A stretch of 55,633 bases of DNA from Natrinema versiforme JCM 10478 (GCF_000337195.1 NZ_AOID01000026.1:172923-228555); one strand, 5' to 3'. Counted from the first letter of the stretch, positions 44,616-54,338 are shown. A program made the numbers and translations. Notes: generated by a model not told the origin, from the letters alone.

Positions 44616-45596
44616 ATGGCCGCGATCGAACTCGAGGGGCTCACGAAGGACTACGGGGAGGGAGTCGCCAACGACGGCGTCACGTTCGACGTCGAGCGCG
44701 GCGAGATCTTCGGCTACCTCGGCCCGAACGGCGCTGGCAAGACGACGACGATCAGAACAGTGCTCGGGTTCATCTCGCCGACCGCCGGCTCGGCGCGGCT
44801 GCTGGGCCGCGACGTGACCGACGAGGAGCAACTACTCGAGGCCAAGCGCCGAATCGGCTACCTTCCGGACAGCCCGGCGTTCGACGAGACGGCGACCGGG
44901 CAGGAAATCCTCGACCTGCACGGCTCGATCAAGGGCGACGAGCGAAGCGCCGAACTGCTCGAGCTGTTCGATCCGCCGCTGGACCGCGAAATACGGGCGT
45001 ATTCGCGGGGGAACGTCCAGAAATTGGGGCTCGTGACGACGTTCATGCACGATCCCGAGCTGGTGATCCTCGACGAGCCCACCAGCGGACTGGATCCGTT
45101 GCTCCAGCAGCGATTCACGGAGTTTCTCCGGGCCGAACGGGAGCGCGGGCTGACCGTGTTTTTCTCCTCGCACATCCTGAGCGAGGTGCGAAAGCTGTGC
45201 GATCGCGTCGGCATCATCCGGAACGGACGGCTGGTCACGGTCGAACCGGTCGAATCCCTGCTGGACAGGAGCGGCAAACTCGTCCGGTTGCACGCCGCGG
45301 AGTCGATCCCGGTGCAGTCCCTCGAGATCGACGGCGTCCACGACCTCGAGACCGATTCCGAGAGCGCCTCGAGCGGCGGGACCGAGCACGTGTTCACGTT
45401 CACCGGCGACGTCAACGCGCTGCTCGAGGTGCTTCGGTCCTACCAACTGCTCGATCTCTCGATCGAGGAAGCCCCGCTCGAGGACGTGTTCATGCGCTTC
45501 TACGGCGGCGACGGCGCGGCCGATGGATCGGACGGAGGTGACCGCGTGGCCGCCGGTGCCACTGCGACGGACGACGGTGGTGACGACGATGTTTGA
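44616..45596 (+). CDS. ABC exporter ATP-binding protein
   Basis: 326 aa. Walker A GPNGAGKTTT near residue 40, signature YSRGNVQKLGL near 133 (variant of LSGGQ, with Arg-Gly-Asn), Walker B LVILDEPTSGLDP near 155 and the switch His in FFSSHILSEV near 190. The C-terminal 80 residues are a regulatory extension ending in an acidic low-complexity tail. It overlaps the permease gene by 8 bases, so the pair forms an ABC-2-type exporter of unknown cargo. Confidence 0.92.
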   Translation: MAAIELEGLTKDYGEGVANDGVTFDVERGEIFGYLGPNGAGKTTTIRTVLGFISPTAGSARLLGRDVTDEEQLLEAKRRIGYLPDSPAFDETATGQEILDLHGSIKGDERSAELLELFDPPLDREIRAYSRGNVQKLGLVTTFMHDPELVILDEPTSGLDPLLQQRFTEFLRAERERGLTVFFSSHILSEVRKLCDRVGIIRNGRLVTVEPVESLLDRSGKLVRLHAAESIPVQSLEIDGVHDLETDSESASSGGTEHVFTFTGDVNALLEVLRSYQLLDLSIEEAPLEDVFMRFYGGDGAADGSDGGDRVAAGATATDDGGDDDV

Positions 45597-46377
45597 ACTG
45601 ACGCGGTACGATGGCCGGCATCGGGTCCGTGGCAGTCTCTATCTCTCGATCGGGCTCTCACTGCTAGCCGCGATGGTCATCTGGGTCTATCCCTCGTTCG
45701 AGGCCGAGGTCGATCTGGAGCAACTGCTGGCGGCCTATCCCGAGCCGATTCTGCAGGTGATGGGTGTCCAGACGATGGCGAGTCTGGGCGGGTTCCTCTC
45801 GTTCGAACTCTACACGTTCGGGTGGATCATCCTGCTGGGGCTGTATCTGGCCTACGCTACGGCGGGAACGATCGCCGACGACGTCGACCGCCGACGGATG
45901 GACGTGCTGCTGGCGATGCCGATCTCCCGGAGGCGGCTGGTCGGCGAGCGATTCGCCGCGATGGCGGTCCCGATCGTCGGCGCGAACGTCCTGCCGCCGA
46001 TCGTCGTCTACGTCGGCGCGCGACTGATCGACCACCCCCTCGCCGCGACGGACGTGCTCGCGGTCCACCTCCTCTCGATTCCCTACCTCTTCGCCTGTGC
46101 GGGAATCGGCTTGCTCGCGTCCGTCGTTTTCGACCGCGCGGCGATCGCCCAGCGGGTCGCGCTCGGCGTCACGTTCGCGCTCTTTCTCTCCGAGTCGCTC
46201 CTGACCGGCACCGACGCCGAACCCGTCGGCGCGATCGCCCCGATGCGGTACTACGATCCGAACGCGGTCCTGCTCGAGGGGAGCTACGACCTCGTCGGTG
46301 CGGGCGTCCTCGTCGCCATGACTGTTGCCCTCCTGATCGCGGCCCAACTCTGGTTCCGCCGGCGCGACATTGCCTGA
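45589..46377 (+). CDS. ABC-2-type exporter permease
   Basis: 262 aa with six membrane helices and the ABC-2 layout: a cytoplasmic loop DDVDRRRMDVLLAMPISRRRLVGERF near residue 100 that couples to the ATPase. The ATG at 45589 begins MFELTRYDGRHRVRG and lies inside the end of the ATPase gene; upstream in-frame codons to 45523 would add 22 unconserved residues. Partner of the preceding gene. Confidence 0.85.
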   Translation: MFELTRYDGRHRVRGSLYLSIGLSLLAAMVIWVYPSFEAEVDLEQLLAAYPEPILQVMGVQTMASLGGFLSFELYTFGWIILLGLYLAYATAGTIADDVDRRRMDVLLAMPISRRRLVGERFAAMAVPIVGANVLPPIVVYVGARLIDHPLAATDVLAVHLLSIPYLFACAGIGLLASVVFDRAAIAQRVALGVTFALFLSESLLTGTDAEPVGAIAPMRYYDPNAVLLEGSYDLVGAGVLVAMTVALLIAAQLWFRRRDIA

Positions 46378-46456
46378 GGTCGCCGTTTCGACGCTCGCCC
46401 ACGGCTGGTGGTGCTGAGAGACCGCGCCCCATTTACGGGTCTCGCACCAACGTCCG

Positions 46457-47461
46457 ATGATGCCTTCTAAAGAGTGGGTCCAGCGCCATCAGATCGCCGT
46501 TTACGCGGTCTCGGTCCTGCTCGCCGTCGGTATCGGTCTGGCGCGGCCGGCGGCCGCGCCGGCCTTCGAGCGGCTCATCACCCCCGTTCTGGCGGTGCTC
46601 CTGTACGTGACCTTCCTCGAGATTCCCTTCGGTCGGTTCCGCGCGGCGTTTACGAACGGCCGGTTCATGGCCGGCGCACTCGGGCTGAACTTCCTCGTCG
46701 TTCCGATCGTCGTTTACGGGCTCACTCGGGTTCTCCCGCAGGAACCCGTTCTCCTCGTCGGCGCGTTCATGGTGTTGCTAACGCCCTGTATCGACTACGT
46801 CATCCCGTTTACCGACCTCGCCGACGGCGACGCCGAACAGCTCACCGCCGCGACGCCGGCGTTGTTGGTCCTCCAGTTGCTTCTCCTCCCGGGCTACCTC
46901 TGGCTGTTCATGGGGAGTCGGATCGCCGCCGCCGTCGATCCGGAACCGTTCCTCGAGGCGTTTCTCCTGCTCATCGCGCTGCCACTGACGCTCGCGTGGC
47001 TCACCGAACAGGGAGCGACGCGGTCGGCGACCGGACGCCGGTGGCAGGCGGCGATGGGGTGGCTTCCCGTCCCGATGATGGGCGCGACCCTGCTGGTCGT
47101 GATCGCCTCGCAATTGCCTCGCGTTCAGGACTCGATCGGGCGGATCGCGGCGGTCGTCCCGGTCTACGTCGCGTTTCTGGTCGTCATGCCCTTAGTGGGT
47201 CGGGTGGCGGCCGGCCTTCTCCGACTGAATACCGGCGAGAGCCGCGCGCTCGTCTTTACGTCCGTGACGCGGAACTCGCTGGTCGTGCTCCCGCTAGCGC
47301 TGGCGCTCCCGGCGGGTTACGAGCTGGCACCGGCGGTCGTCGTCACGCAGACGCTGGTGGAACTGACCGGGATGGTCATTCTCACGCGAGTCGTCCCCGC
47401 GTGGCTGGTCCCAGACACTCCGCAGCCAATCTCGACCGTCGACATCGCCGAGAACGAGTAA
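46457..47461 (+). CDS. Acr3/bile-acid-symporter-type carrier
   Basis: 334 aa with about ten hydrophobic helices. The key helix reads MVLLTPCIDYVIPFTDLADGD near residue 112, with a conserved Cys in the position of the arsenite-binding Cys of Acr3, and the late VTQTLVELTGMVIL near 300 is also typical. Acr3 exports arsenite. No arsR or arsenate reductase gene is adjacent, so specificity is uncertain. ATG 46457 or 46460 are both possible starts. Confidence 0.8.
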   Translation: MMPSKEWVQRHQIAVYAVSVLLAVGIGLARPAAAPAFERLITPVLAVLLYVTFLEIPFGRFRAAFTNGRFMAGALGLNFLVVPIVVYGLTRVLPQEPVLLVGAFMVLLTPCIDYVIPFTDLADGDAEQLTAATPALLVLQLLLLPGYLWLFMGSRIAAAVDPEPFLEAFLLLIALPLTLAWLTEQGATRSATGRRWQAAMGWLPVPMMGATLLVVIASQLPRVQDSIGRIAAVVPVYVAFLVVMPLVGRVAAGLLRLNTGESRALVFTSVTRNSLVVLPLALALPAGYELAPAVVVTQTLVELTGMVILTRVVPAWLVPDTPQPISTVDIAENE

Positions 47462-47541
47462 CCGGAGCCCGCGTCACCGCGGCCGGTCAGCCAGCGGCGA
47501 TACGCGGCGAGCCGACCGTACCGCAGTCACTCGCGGCCAGT

Positions 47542-48210
47542 CTACGGCGACTGATCGGCGGGATAGACCGTGCTCTCGATGAGTGTTTTCACGCCGCGGC
47601 GAAACCGTTCCGAGGTCGCGTTCGGCGAGATCTCGAGCCGGTCGCCGAGTTCCGCGAGCGAGCACGACCGTGGAATGTCGAGGTAGCCGGCGTCGACGGC
47701 GGCGACGAGCGCTTCGCGCTGGTACTCCGTCACGCCGAACTCCGAACGCGCCCCCGGCTCGTCGACGCTCCGTCCTTTCTCGTACAGCTTCCGCAGTTCG
47801 ACCTCCAGATCGTGGTCCGTGAAGAAGGCGTAAAACCGCTCGAGGGCCTCGTCGTCGGGAAAGGCGACGCGAAAGCGCCACCCCTCGCTCGTCGCGGTCA
47901 CCTCCTGTAAGACGCCGCCCTCTTCGACCACGAGCGGGTACACGCTCGCTCGGTGCCCGTCAGGCGTCAACTCGAGTTGGTAGAGGCGGCGGTCGCCGAA
48001 CTCGACCACGCGGACGGGAGCGGTAACGGTCGGATCGACCTCGAGGCCGGCGTCGAACGCCGCGAACTCGTCGCCGTCGACCCAGACGAGCAGTTGGTGG
48101 TCGCCGTCTTCCGTCAGATCGGACTGCTCCCACGTGACCGTCACGTCTGGTGCGCGAGACAGCGTTTCGCGGAGAATAGGATATTCGATCAGCAGCGTAG
48201 CGAGTAGCAT
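47542..48210 (-). CDS. Bacterio-opsin-activator-type HTH-10 regulator (second)
   Basis: 222 aa. The N-terminal sensor-like domain lacks the full-size form of family members; the C-terminus has VTEYQREALVAAVDAGYLDIPR near residue 160 and SLAELGDRLEISPNATSERFRRGVKTLI near 185, the HTH_10 region. The start at 48210 (MLLATLLIEYPIL) is the first ATG with family-like sequence; the promoter was not identified. It is not closely similar to the regulator at 29.4 kb. Confidence 0.8.
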   Translation of the reverse strand: MLLATLLIEYPILRETLSRAPDVTVTWEQSDLTEDGDHQLLVWVDGDEFAAFDAGLEVDPTVTAPVRVVEFGDRRLYQLELTPDGHRASVYPLVVEEGGVLQEVTATSEGWRFRVAFPDDEALERFYAFFTDHDLEVELRKLYEKGRSVDEPGARSEFGVTEYQREALVAAVDAGYLDIPRSCSLAELGDRLEISPNATSERFRRGVKTLIESTVYPADQSP

Positions 48211-48346
48211 AGTGGCGAGTACCGCCGGTTGGCTTCGGCGTGATTTCTCGGTTTCGGCTCCGACAGGCACGGCGGGCCAGTGACGGATAAAGGGCGTGAA
48301 TACTTCCGCCCCGGACCTTTCCGATCGATCCGTGCATTGAGTAGTA

Positions 48347-48721
48347 ATGACCGATCGGCACGCGGACAGGGGCGGGGACGGAGAGCGACAGTCAATAGAT
48401 CTGTGGTTTGCCGCGTTGAGCGACCCGCGTCGGCGGTCCGTCTGTCGATACGCGATGCGGACGGACGGCGACCGCGTCGCACACGAGGACCTCGTCGACC
48501 ACGTCGTCACACGAGCGCCGGAGGCGGATTCGACCGGCCCCGATCGGGAACGCGTCGAGACGGAACTGCGCCACGTCCACCTGCCGAAACTGGACGACGC
48601 GGGGTTGGTCGACTACGACCGACAGAGCGGCGTCGTCCACATCGACCGCGAGACGACCGTGGAGCGCCTCGAGCGCGTTCGTGCGATAGTCGCGGATCTA
48701 CAGGACGCCGGGAACCCGTGA
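48347..48721 (+). CDS. Small winged-helix protein (DUF7344-type, second copy)
   Basis: 124 aa. WFAALSDPRRRSVCRYAM near residue 20, ELRHVHLPKLDDAGLVDYD near 72 and a C-terminal coiled segment (TTVERLERVRAIVADLQ) match the same winged-helix family as 25918-26331. A divergent promoter region separates it from the HTH-10 gene to the left. Targets unknown. Confidence 0.8.
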   Translation: MTDRHADRGGDGERQSIDLWFAALSDPRRRSVCRYAMRTDGDRVAHEDLVDHVVTRAPEADSTGPDRERVETELRHVHLPKLDDAGLVDYDRQSGVVHIDRETTVERLERVRAIVADLQDAGNP

Positions 48722-48734
48722 GCCGGTCGACCGC

Positions 48735-49433
48735 TCAGACGACGTCGCCGCGAACCGTCACGCCGTCCTGTCGCTCGCGCCACGAGTGGAGTTCTCGAGC
48801 CGCCGCGTCGGCCTCGTCGTCGTCCATGCCGAGCATCTCGAGGGCGGCCGACAGCGTCGGCAGCGCTAGGTCACTCTCCCGGAGCTTCCGGAACGCGTCG
48901 TCGCTTCTGGTGCCGTCGGCCCACAGACAGACCCCGCGCGGATCGAGCAACTGGGTGTAATCCTCGCGGAGTTGCGCGCCGCGCAGTCGCTGCGTGACGT
49001 TATCCTCGAAGGAGGCGTTACAGACCTCGAGGTGGATCGGTTCGTCGTCCCCGAGGAGGTGTGCGGCGAGACACTGCTCGGGCGCGGCGTGGCCGTTCGC
49101 GTTGGCGCGAAGGTAGTCCGGGTGTTCGCGGGCCCAGTCGTCCCGCACCGATTTCCCGACGCCCTCGATGCCGTGGGACTCCCGGAACCGGGCGTTCGGG
49201 TCCCGTGTATCCGACTCGGTTCCGTCGGTGCTCGCGGCCGCCGGCTCGCTGTCGTCGCGCAGTAGCACGTCCTTGGTCACGTAGATGTCCAGTCGCTCGA
49301 CGGGGTCGAGGCCGAGCGCGATGTCGCCGAGGGCCCAGACTTCGCGGACGGGCACCGGCATCCGATCGTCCTCGACGGTGTCGACGAATCGCTCGAGGCG
49401 ATCGACCGCGTCACTGCGGTCAAAGCCAGTCAT
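48735..49433 (-). CDS. Conserved haloarchaeal protein, function unknown
   Basis: 232 aa soluble acidic protein. MPVPVREVWALGDIALGLDPVERLDIYVTKDVLL near residue 25 suggests an NTase-like or binding fold but I cannot assign it. A Ser/Thr/Asp-rich insertion (about 65-85) interrupts the N-terminal domain. Convergent with the winged-helix gene, 13 bases apart. I recognise it only as conserved in haloarchaea. Confidence 0.65.
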   Translation of the reverse strand: MTGFDRSDAVDRLERFVDTVEDDRMPVPVREVWALGDIALGLDPVERLDIYVTKDVLLRDDSEPAAASTDGTESDTRDPNARFRESHGIEGVGKSVRDDWAREHPDYLRANANGHAAPEQCLAAHLLGDDEPIHLEVCNASFEDNVTQRLRGAQLREDYTQLLDPRGVCLWADGTRSDDAFRKLRESDLALPTLSAALEMLGMDDDEADAAARELHSWRERQDGVTVRGDVV

Positions 49434-49548
49434 GGATCGTCCTTAGGTGTCGACGCGCAAAGCCGTTTCTCAGTGCCGGCCCGGACGGAGTCTCGATCGG
49501 GTTGTCGAGAGATCAGGTTTTTTACCCGTTCCCGGTGAACGCAAGCCT

Positions 49549-50265
49549 ATGCGACATCGGATCTTCAACGAGGACGGCGACGCGGAACTCGTCTTCGTCA
49601 TGGGCTGGGGCAACCGCTGGACCCACGAGAATGTCAGCTGGCTCATCGGGCAGTTGACCGAGGCCGACTACCGGGTCCATGCCTTCGAGCTCCCCACGAA
49701 CATCGACGATTTCAAAGCCGACTGGCTTGAGCCGGTCGCCGAGTACGTCCGCGACCTCGAGGGCTACCAACTGCTGGGCCACAGCGCGGGCGCGCTCGTG
49801 GCACAGGCCCTCGACGGCGCGGACAACCACGTCTACCTGAGTCCGTGGTGGGGGTACGGCGAGGGGTTCCCGGAGCCGGTGTTAGCCGCAGTGTCGAAGC
49901 TCCCGACGACGTTCCCGTGTCTGCCGATCGACATCGATCGGGAGGCGCTGGGCGAAAGAGCGACCGACCATCAGATCGAGACGACCCCGTCGTGGGTCTC
50001 GCCGGCCTTCGTCCGGGAAACCCGCCGCGCACAGGACGAACTGCTGACGATCGACCACGACGCCGTCGTCTTCTGCTCGCTGCGCGATCCCGTTGTCGGC
50101 CTCCGCCCGATCGGCGAACGGGTCCCCGCCGAACACGTCGTCCTCTACAACGGCGGCCACGAACTGTTCTCCTCCCGCAGTCGCGAGCGGTACGTCGACC
50201 TCCTGCTCGAGGCACTCGAGGACGGGTCCGACGCCGTCGAAGAGCGCTCGGCGGTGCCGGTCTGA
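49549..50265 (+). CDS. Alpha/beta hydrolase
   Basis: 238 aa. LVFVMGWGNRW near residue 15 occupies the oxyanion region, GHSAGALVAQAL near 80 holds the nucleophile Ser, and the C-terminal YNGGHELFSSRSR near 200 holds the His; the acid is likely in SLRDPVVG near 180. The lid is short. ATG 49549 is leaderless from the TATA-like TTTTTTAC at 49518-49525. The substrate is unknown. Confidence 0.85.
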   Translation: MRHRIFNEDGDAELVFVMGWGNRWTHENVSWLIGQLTEADYRVHAFELPTNIDDFKADWLEPVAEYVRDLEGYQLLGHSAGALVAQALDGADNHVYLSPWWGYGEGFPEPVLAAVSKLPTTFPCLPIDIDREALGERATDHQIETTPSWVSPAFVRETRRAQDELLTIDHDAVVFCSLRDPVVGLRPIGERVPAEHVVLYNGGHELFSSRSRERYVDLLLEALEDGSDAVEERSAVPV

Positions 50266-50331
50266 GTCAGATCGGTCCGTCGTCTCCGCCAGACGAAACC
50301 GTGATTGGCGGCGACCGACAACGGACCCCTA

Positions 50332-51291
50332 ATGGACTGTAACCGCTGCGATCAGGAGGCGGTCATGCACGCCGCCTACTCCGGGGCACACCTTTGTGAG
50401 GACCACTTCCGCGAGTCGGTCGAAAAGCGGGTGCGCCGTCGGGTCCGACGGGACGATCTCGTCCCCCACGACGCGACCCCCGAGAACCCCCAGACGTGGG
50501 TGATCGGGCTCTCCGGCGGCAAGGACAGCGTCGTCCTCACGCAGGTCCTCCACGACACGTTCGCCGAGGACCCCCGCATCGAACTCGTCGGGCTGACGAT
50601 TCACGAGGGGATCGAGGGCTACCGCGACAAATCGGTCGACGCCTGCGTCGAACTCAGCGAGGACCTTGATATCCGCCACGAACTCGTCAGTTACGAAGAC
50701 GAATTCGGCGTTCGAATGGACGACGTGGTCGAGGACGACCCCGAAAACATGGCTCCCTGTGCGTACTGTGGCGTCTTCCGCCGGGACCTGCTCTCGGAGT
50801 ATGCCGACGAACTCGAGGCCGATCTCCTGCTTACGGGCCACAACTTAGACGACGAGGCCCAGACCGCGCTCATGAACATCCTCGAGGGCGATGTCGAACA
50901 GATGGCGAAACACTTCGACGCCAGCCTCGGCTCGCTGTCGGACCGCGAGGAACAGGACGAGTTCGTCCCGCGCGCGAAGCCGCTGCGGGACGTTCCGGAA
51001 AAAGAGATCGCGCTATATGCCCACATCAACGACCTCCCCGCACACATCACCGAGTGTCCCCACGCCAGCGAGGCCTACCGCGGCGAGATCCAGCAGCTCC
51101 TCTACGACCTCGAGGAGAACCACCCCGGCACTCGCCACTCGATCCTCTCGGGCTACGAGGAACTGGCCGATATCGCGGCCGAAAAGTACGCCGGCGACGA
51201 CGGTGCCGACCTGCAGGAGTGCGTCGAGTGCGGTTCGACGACCACTCGAGAGGTCTGTCGGAAGTGCTCGCTGCTCGAGTCGCTGGCCTGA
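50332..51291 (+). CDS. ncsA: tRNA 2-thiolation protein NcsA
   Basis: 319 aa. An N-terminal zinc knuckle (CNRC...CEDHF) is followed by the PP-loop SGGKDSVVL near residue 64, the catalytic PCAYCGVFRRD near 140 with two conserved Cys, TGHNLDDEAQT near 170, and a C-terminal ribbon CVECG...CRKC near 300. The enzyme adenylates and thiolates U34 of tRNA-Lys/Glu/Gln, using SAMP2 in haloarchaea. ATG 50332 begins MDCNRCDQEAVM. Confidence 0.93.
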   Translation: MDCNRCDQEAVMHAAYSGAHLCEDHFRESVEKRVRRRVRRDDLVPHDATPENPQTWVIGLSGGKDSVVLTQVLHDTFAEDPRIELVGLTIHEGIEGYRDKSVDACVELSEDLDIRHELVSYEDEFGVRMDDVVEDDPENMAPCAYCGVFRRDLLSEYADELEADLLLTGHNLDDEAQTALMNILEGDVEQMAKHFDASLGSLSDREEQDEFVPRAKPLRDVPEKEIALYAHINDLPAHITECPHASEAYRGEIQQLLYDLEENHPGTRHSILSGYEELADIAAEKYAGDDGADLQECVECGSTTTREVCRKCSLLESLA

Positions 51292-51297
51292 CGACCG

Positions 51298-51714
51298 TCA
51301 CGAGAGCGCCGCGTCGCAGTGTTTGCACGTCGTTCGGTCCGGCTCGTTCGGCGCACCGCAGGCAGCACAGTTCGTCGTGCCGGTCTGACCAGGGGCGCTC
51401 GAGTCGGCAGCGTTCTCAGTGTCTCCCTCGGAGTCGATCGACTCGCCGCAGTTCGGACAGTACCGAACCGATGGGACCACACGGTCTCCGCCCTCGCCGT
51501 CACCGCTGGCACTCTCGAGTTCGATCGTCGCGCCGCAGTCGGGACAGTACCCAGTCTCGGTGTGCGTTCGGTCGGTCTCCCTCGCTCGTTTGCGGTGGAC
51601 CTGTATGACACCGACGGCGAGCAACGTTCCGACCACCAGCCAGCCGATCGGTCCCATCGCGATGAACCCCAGAAGCAGCAGACACGCGCCGACGAGAAGC
51701 GCGACGGGCTTCAA
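51298..51714 (-). CDS. Membrane-anchored triple zinc-ribbon protein
   Basis: 138 aa. Two N-terminal hydrophobic segments (VALLVGACLLLLGFIAM and GWLVVGTLLAVGVIQV) are followed by three CxxC ribbons: CPDCG near 60, CPNCG near 87, CAACG...CKHCD near 118-135. No function known; such proteins occur frequently in haloarchaea. The start at 51714 is a TTG, with a TATA-like GTATATCG (complement of 51728-51735); no in-frame ATG gives the first helix. Confidence 0.7.
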   Translation of the reverse strand: MKPVALLVGACLLLLGFIAMGPIGWLVVGTLLAVGVIQVHRKRARETDRTHTETGYCPDCGATIELESASGDGEGGDRVVPSVRYCPNCGESIDSEGDTENAADSSAPGQTGTTNCAACGAPNEPDRTTCKHCDAALS

Positions 51715-52016
51715 GACGGGTTCGAGCGATATACTGTCTCCTCAATGAATAGGTCGATGAAACCCTTTCTCTCGGGTTCGCTGTGTCCGACACACATCTC
51801 GTCACACGGTTGTATACGGCTGTAAACGACTGTCTCAGACGTAGCGACGCCACCCAGTCAGGCCGGTAGATTGGCGGTCGCTCGAGACGGACCGCGCTGT
51901 GACGAGTGATTGGTCTCGGAAGAATTGAACTGCGAGAAACCGCGACCGACGAAACCGAGCGGGCACGAAGGTGGTGTGTCGGTGGTGTGTCCGTGCCGCG
52001 GTCGGTCGATCGTCGA
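51715..52016. promoter_or_regulatory. Gap between zinc-ribbon gene and ftsZ2
   Basis: 302 bases holding the zinc-ribbon promoter on the left and the 3' region of ftsZ2 on the right. GTATAC at 51811 is an isolated half palindrome. Nothing else is recognisable. Confidence 0.4.
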
Positions 52017-53204
52017 TTACCGGATGACGTCGACGCCGTTCTGTTGTTCGACTTCCTCGCGGCCGCCGTCGCTCTGTGCGCCGAAGCCGGAGCCGCCGGT
52101 TTCGACGTTCTTGCTCGCGTCGAAGTCGGCCTCGCTCACGCCCTCGATGCTCTGACGGGACTTGTCGGCCTGCTTCTGGGTCGTCGGGCCGAGCACCTGC
52201 GCGCTCTGGACGCCGGTCATGATCGCCATGACCCGCACCTTGCCCTTGTAGCTCTCCTGGATCCGCGCGCCCCAGATGACGTTCGCCGAGGCCTCGAGGC
52301 GCTCGGTGATGTTGTCGGCGATGCCCTCGGCCTCTTTGAGCGTGAGGTCGGGGCCGCCGGTGATGTGGACGAGTCCGCCGCTCGCGCCGCGATAGTCAAC
52401 ATCGAGCAGCGGGTGGTTCATTGCGTCCTTGACGACCTCGTCGGTCTTGTTCTTGTCTTGGGTCTCGCCGACGAGCATCACCGCGACGCCGCCCTGATTC
52501 ATGATCGTGGACATGTCCGCGTAGTCCAGATTGATCAGGGACGGTTGGGTGATCGTCTCCGAGATCCCCTTGACGGTCTCGGCGATGATCTGGTCCATCA
52601 CCGAGAACGCCTTCCCGATCGGCAGATTCGGGACGTAATCGAGCAGTCGGTTGTTGTCCAACACGATGATCGAGTCGGCCTGCTCGCGCAGCTTCTCGAG
52701 GCCCTCCTCGGCTTTCACCGTACGGGCGCGCTCGACGTTAAACGGCGTCGAGACCATCCCGACGACGATCGCACCCTGCTCCTTGGCGATCTTCGAGACG
52801 ATGGGGGCGGCACCCGTGCCGGTGCCACCGCCCATCCCTGCGGTCACGAAGACGAGGTCCGCGTCGCCGAGGACCTCCTTGATCGTGCCCTGGGCCATCT
52901 CGGTCGCGCGCTCGCCCATCGACGGGTCGCCGCCGGCACCGAGCCCGTTCGTGAGCGACTTGCCGACCAAGATCTTCGTGTCGGCCTCGATCATCTTGAG
53001 GTGTTGCTTGTCGGTGTTGATCGCGACGGTGTCGGCACCGTCGACGCCGATGTTATACAGCCGGTTGATGGTGTTGTTGCCGGCACCGCCACAACCGACG
53101 ATGACGATTCGAGGTTCCCCGAACTCGTCGTCGTCCATCGAGGCGTCCATCTCCCGGGCCTCTTCCTCCGCGTTCTCTAAGGCGTCTTGAACGATATCCT
53201 GCAT
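52017..53204 (-). CDS. ftsZ2: Cell division GTPase FtsZ2
   Basis: 395 aa tubulin homologue. [20 protein letters not shown] start, then [17 protein letters not shown] near residue 33, the GTP tubulin signature [16 protein letters not shown] near 120, and the synergy-loop [17 protein letters not shown] near 225. FtsZ2 acts in mid-cell constriction in haloarchaea alongside FtsZ1. cdrS starts 2 bases upstream and the two form the known cdrS-ftsZ2 operon. The tail is short and lacks the usual C-terminal peptide of bacterial FtsZ. Confidence 0.95.
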   Translation of the reverse strand: MQDIVQDALENAEEEAREMDASMDDDEFGEPRIVIVGCGGAGNNTINRLYNIGVDGADTVAINTDKQHLKMIEADTKILVGKSLTNGLGAGGDPSMGERATEMAQGTIKEVLGDADLVFVTAGMGGGTGTGAAPIVSKIAKEQGAIVVGMVSTPFNVERARTVKAEEGLEKLREQADSIIVLDNNRLLDYVPNLPIGKAFSVMDQIIAETVKGISETITQPSLINLDYADMSTIMNQGGVAVMLVGETQDKNKTDEVVKDAMNHPLLDVDYRGASGGLVHITGGPDLTLKEAEGIADNITERLEASANVIWGARIQESYKGKVRVMAIMTGVQSAQVLGPTTQKQADKSRQSIEGVSEADFDASKNVETGGSGFGAQSDGGREEVEQQNGVDVIR

Positions 53205-53206
53205 CG

Positions 53207-53386
53207 TTACACCTTGGCCCAGTTGCGTTTGCCGGACTGTTCGCTGGGTCCGTCACCTTGTTCGTTGATCATCTCGCGGACGGCCGACCGGATCGCCTCG
53301 CTCCGGTTCGGGAACTCGCCCGAATCGACCAATTGCTCTACCTCTTCGATCTGCTGTTTCGGGATTCGCAGTGTCACACGCTCCAT
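53207..53386 (-). CDS. cdrS: Ribbon-helix-helix cell-division regulator CdrS
   Basis: 59 aa. [23 protein letters not shown] is the DNA-contacting strand and first helix of an RHH fold, followed by [16 protein letters not shown]. In Halobacterium, CdrS is encoded directly before ftsZ2 and regulates it. It ends 2 bases before ftsZ2. The promoter region contains five copies of GTCTTAC/GTAAGAC, probably bound by CdrS or CdrL. Confidence 0.93.
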   Translation of the reverse strand: MERVTLRIPKQQIEEVEQLVDSGEFPNRSEAIRSAVREMINEQGDGPSEQSGKRNWAKV

Positions 53387-53404
53387 GGTTGTATTCCCTG
53401 TTGG

Positions 53405-53575
53405 GTAAGACGGTGGCGCGCCCCTGTCAGACACGGCGTGTCTTACGTGGTAACCGCCCGACATCGGGCGATTTCCCGCCTTGTCGACGGGTGTAAGACA
53501 ATCCGTCTTACGCGAATAATTGGATGTCCGGCTTGAATAATAAAACTTTCGGCGAGGTGACTTTCCGTGTCTTAC
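53405..53575. promoter_or_regulatory. Five GTCTTAC repeats upstream of cdrS-ftsZ2
   Basis: Copies of GTAAGAC or its complement at 53405-53411, 53440-53446, 53493-53499, 53505-53511 and 53569-53575. The middle pair forms a perfect 7-5-7 palindrome, GTAAGACAATCCGTCTTAC, just downstream of a TATA-like CAATTATTC (complement of 53514-53522), on the likely start of transcription. A second TATA-like element lies at 53537-53547. The array is suited to binding of RHH dimers, with CdrL and CdrS as candidate ligands. Confidence 0.75.
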
Positions 53576-53580
53576 ACTGG

Positions 53581-54210
53581 TCAGTACTGATGAGTATCGG
53601 ACTCGAGGACGTCCGCCGCGGGCGTCCGACGGCCACAGCCCGGACAGAACGACCAGTCCGATCGAACCTCGTCACCACACTCACAGAACAGCCGTTGGGA
53701 GGCCTTTTCACCGCAGTTCGGACAGTAGACGTGGTCGCCCTCGAGGTGGTCACCACACTGGTTACAGGTCACGGCTGCCTCGTCGGATTGTGTGTCCGAC
53801 TGTGCCTGCGTCCGACTCGGTTGGTGAGTCCCGTCGGTCGTCTCACGTGTGCGCTCGCGTTCGATTTCCACTGCCTCGTCAGACGTAGCCGTCGCTCCCT
53901 CGAGTGCAATCGAGATAGAGATCTCCTGTGGATCGGACGGGTTTGAATCACGCGCACGCGTGCCGGCGCGCTCGAGGCCGAGCTCGCGCAACCGCGTCGC
54001 GAGTCGCTCGTCGACCCGTTCCCGAACCAGTTCGTCGATGGCACCCGCTCCGCCACGTTCCGTCTCCGACCGCCCGGTATCGCTCCGGGCCGACTCGTCG
54101 CCCTCGAGATACGAGCGCAGCGCTTCTCGCATCGCTTCGCTCTTGGAGGCCTCGAGCCCCTCGAGTTGCTCGACGAGGTCGTCGTCGGCGCGGAACGTGA
54201 TCTTGCTCAT
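53581..54210 (-). CDS. cdrL: Ribbon-helix-helix and zinc-ribbon regulator CdrL
   Basis: 209 aa. RHH domain at the N-terminus ([35 protein letters not shown] broken as strand, helix, helix, residues 3-35), a long acidic disordered middle (about 36-145), then two zinc ribbons with CNQCG...CPNCG near 148-165 and CECG...CPGCG near 175-195. It is the gene upstream of cdrS-ftsZ2 in haloarchaea and is reported as its regulator. Same direction as cdrS; the five-repeat region lies between them. Confidence 0.9.
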   Translation of the reverse strand: MSKITFRADDDLVEQLEGLEASKSEAMREALRSYLEGDESARSDTGRSETERGGAGAIDELVRERVDERLATRLRELGLERAGTRARDSNPSDPQEISISIALEGATATSDEAVEIERERTRETTDGTHQPSRTQAQSDTQSDEAAVTCNQCGDHLEGDHVYCPNCGEKASQRLFCECGDEVRSDWSFCPGCGRRTPAADVLESDTHQY

Positions 54211-54338
54211 AGACGCGTTGTCCCTCTCTTCTCACGCCTCCCATATCAATCATGCTGCCGTTCGTGGCTCGTGACAGGTCCGCGCCCGTTCCGAATAATA
54301 ACCCTTATGTGCATTACGGCGGCTACGTTTGAGTGCGC

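Noticed and set aside
51800-51840. Operator similar to the shared palindrome (GTATAC at 51811)
   Set aside because: The spacing and left half do not match the consensus; only a single half-site.
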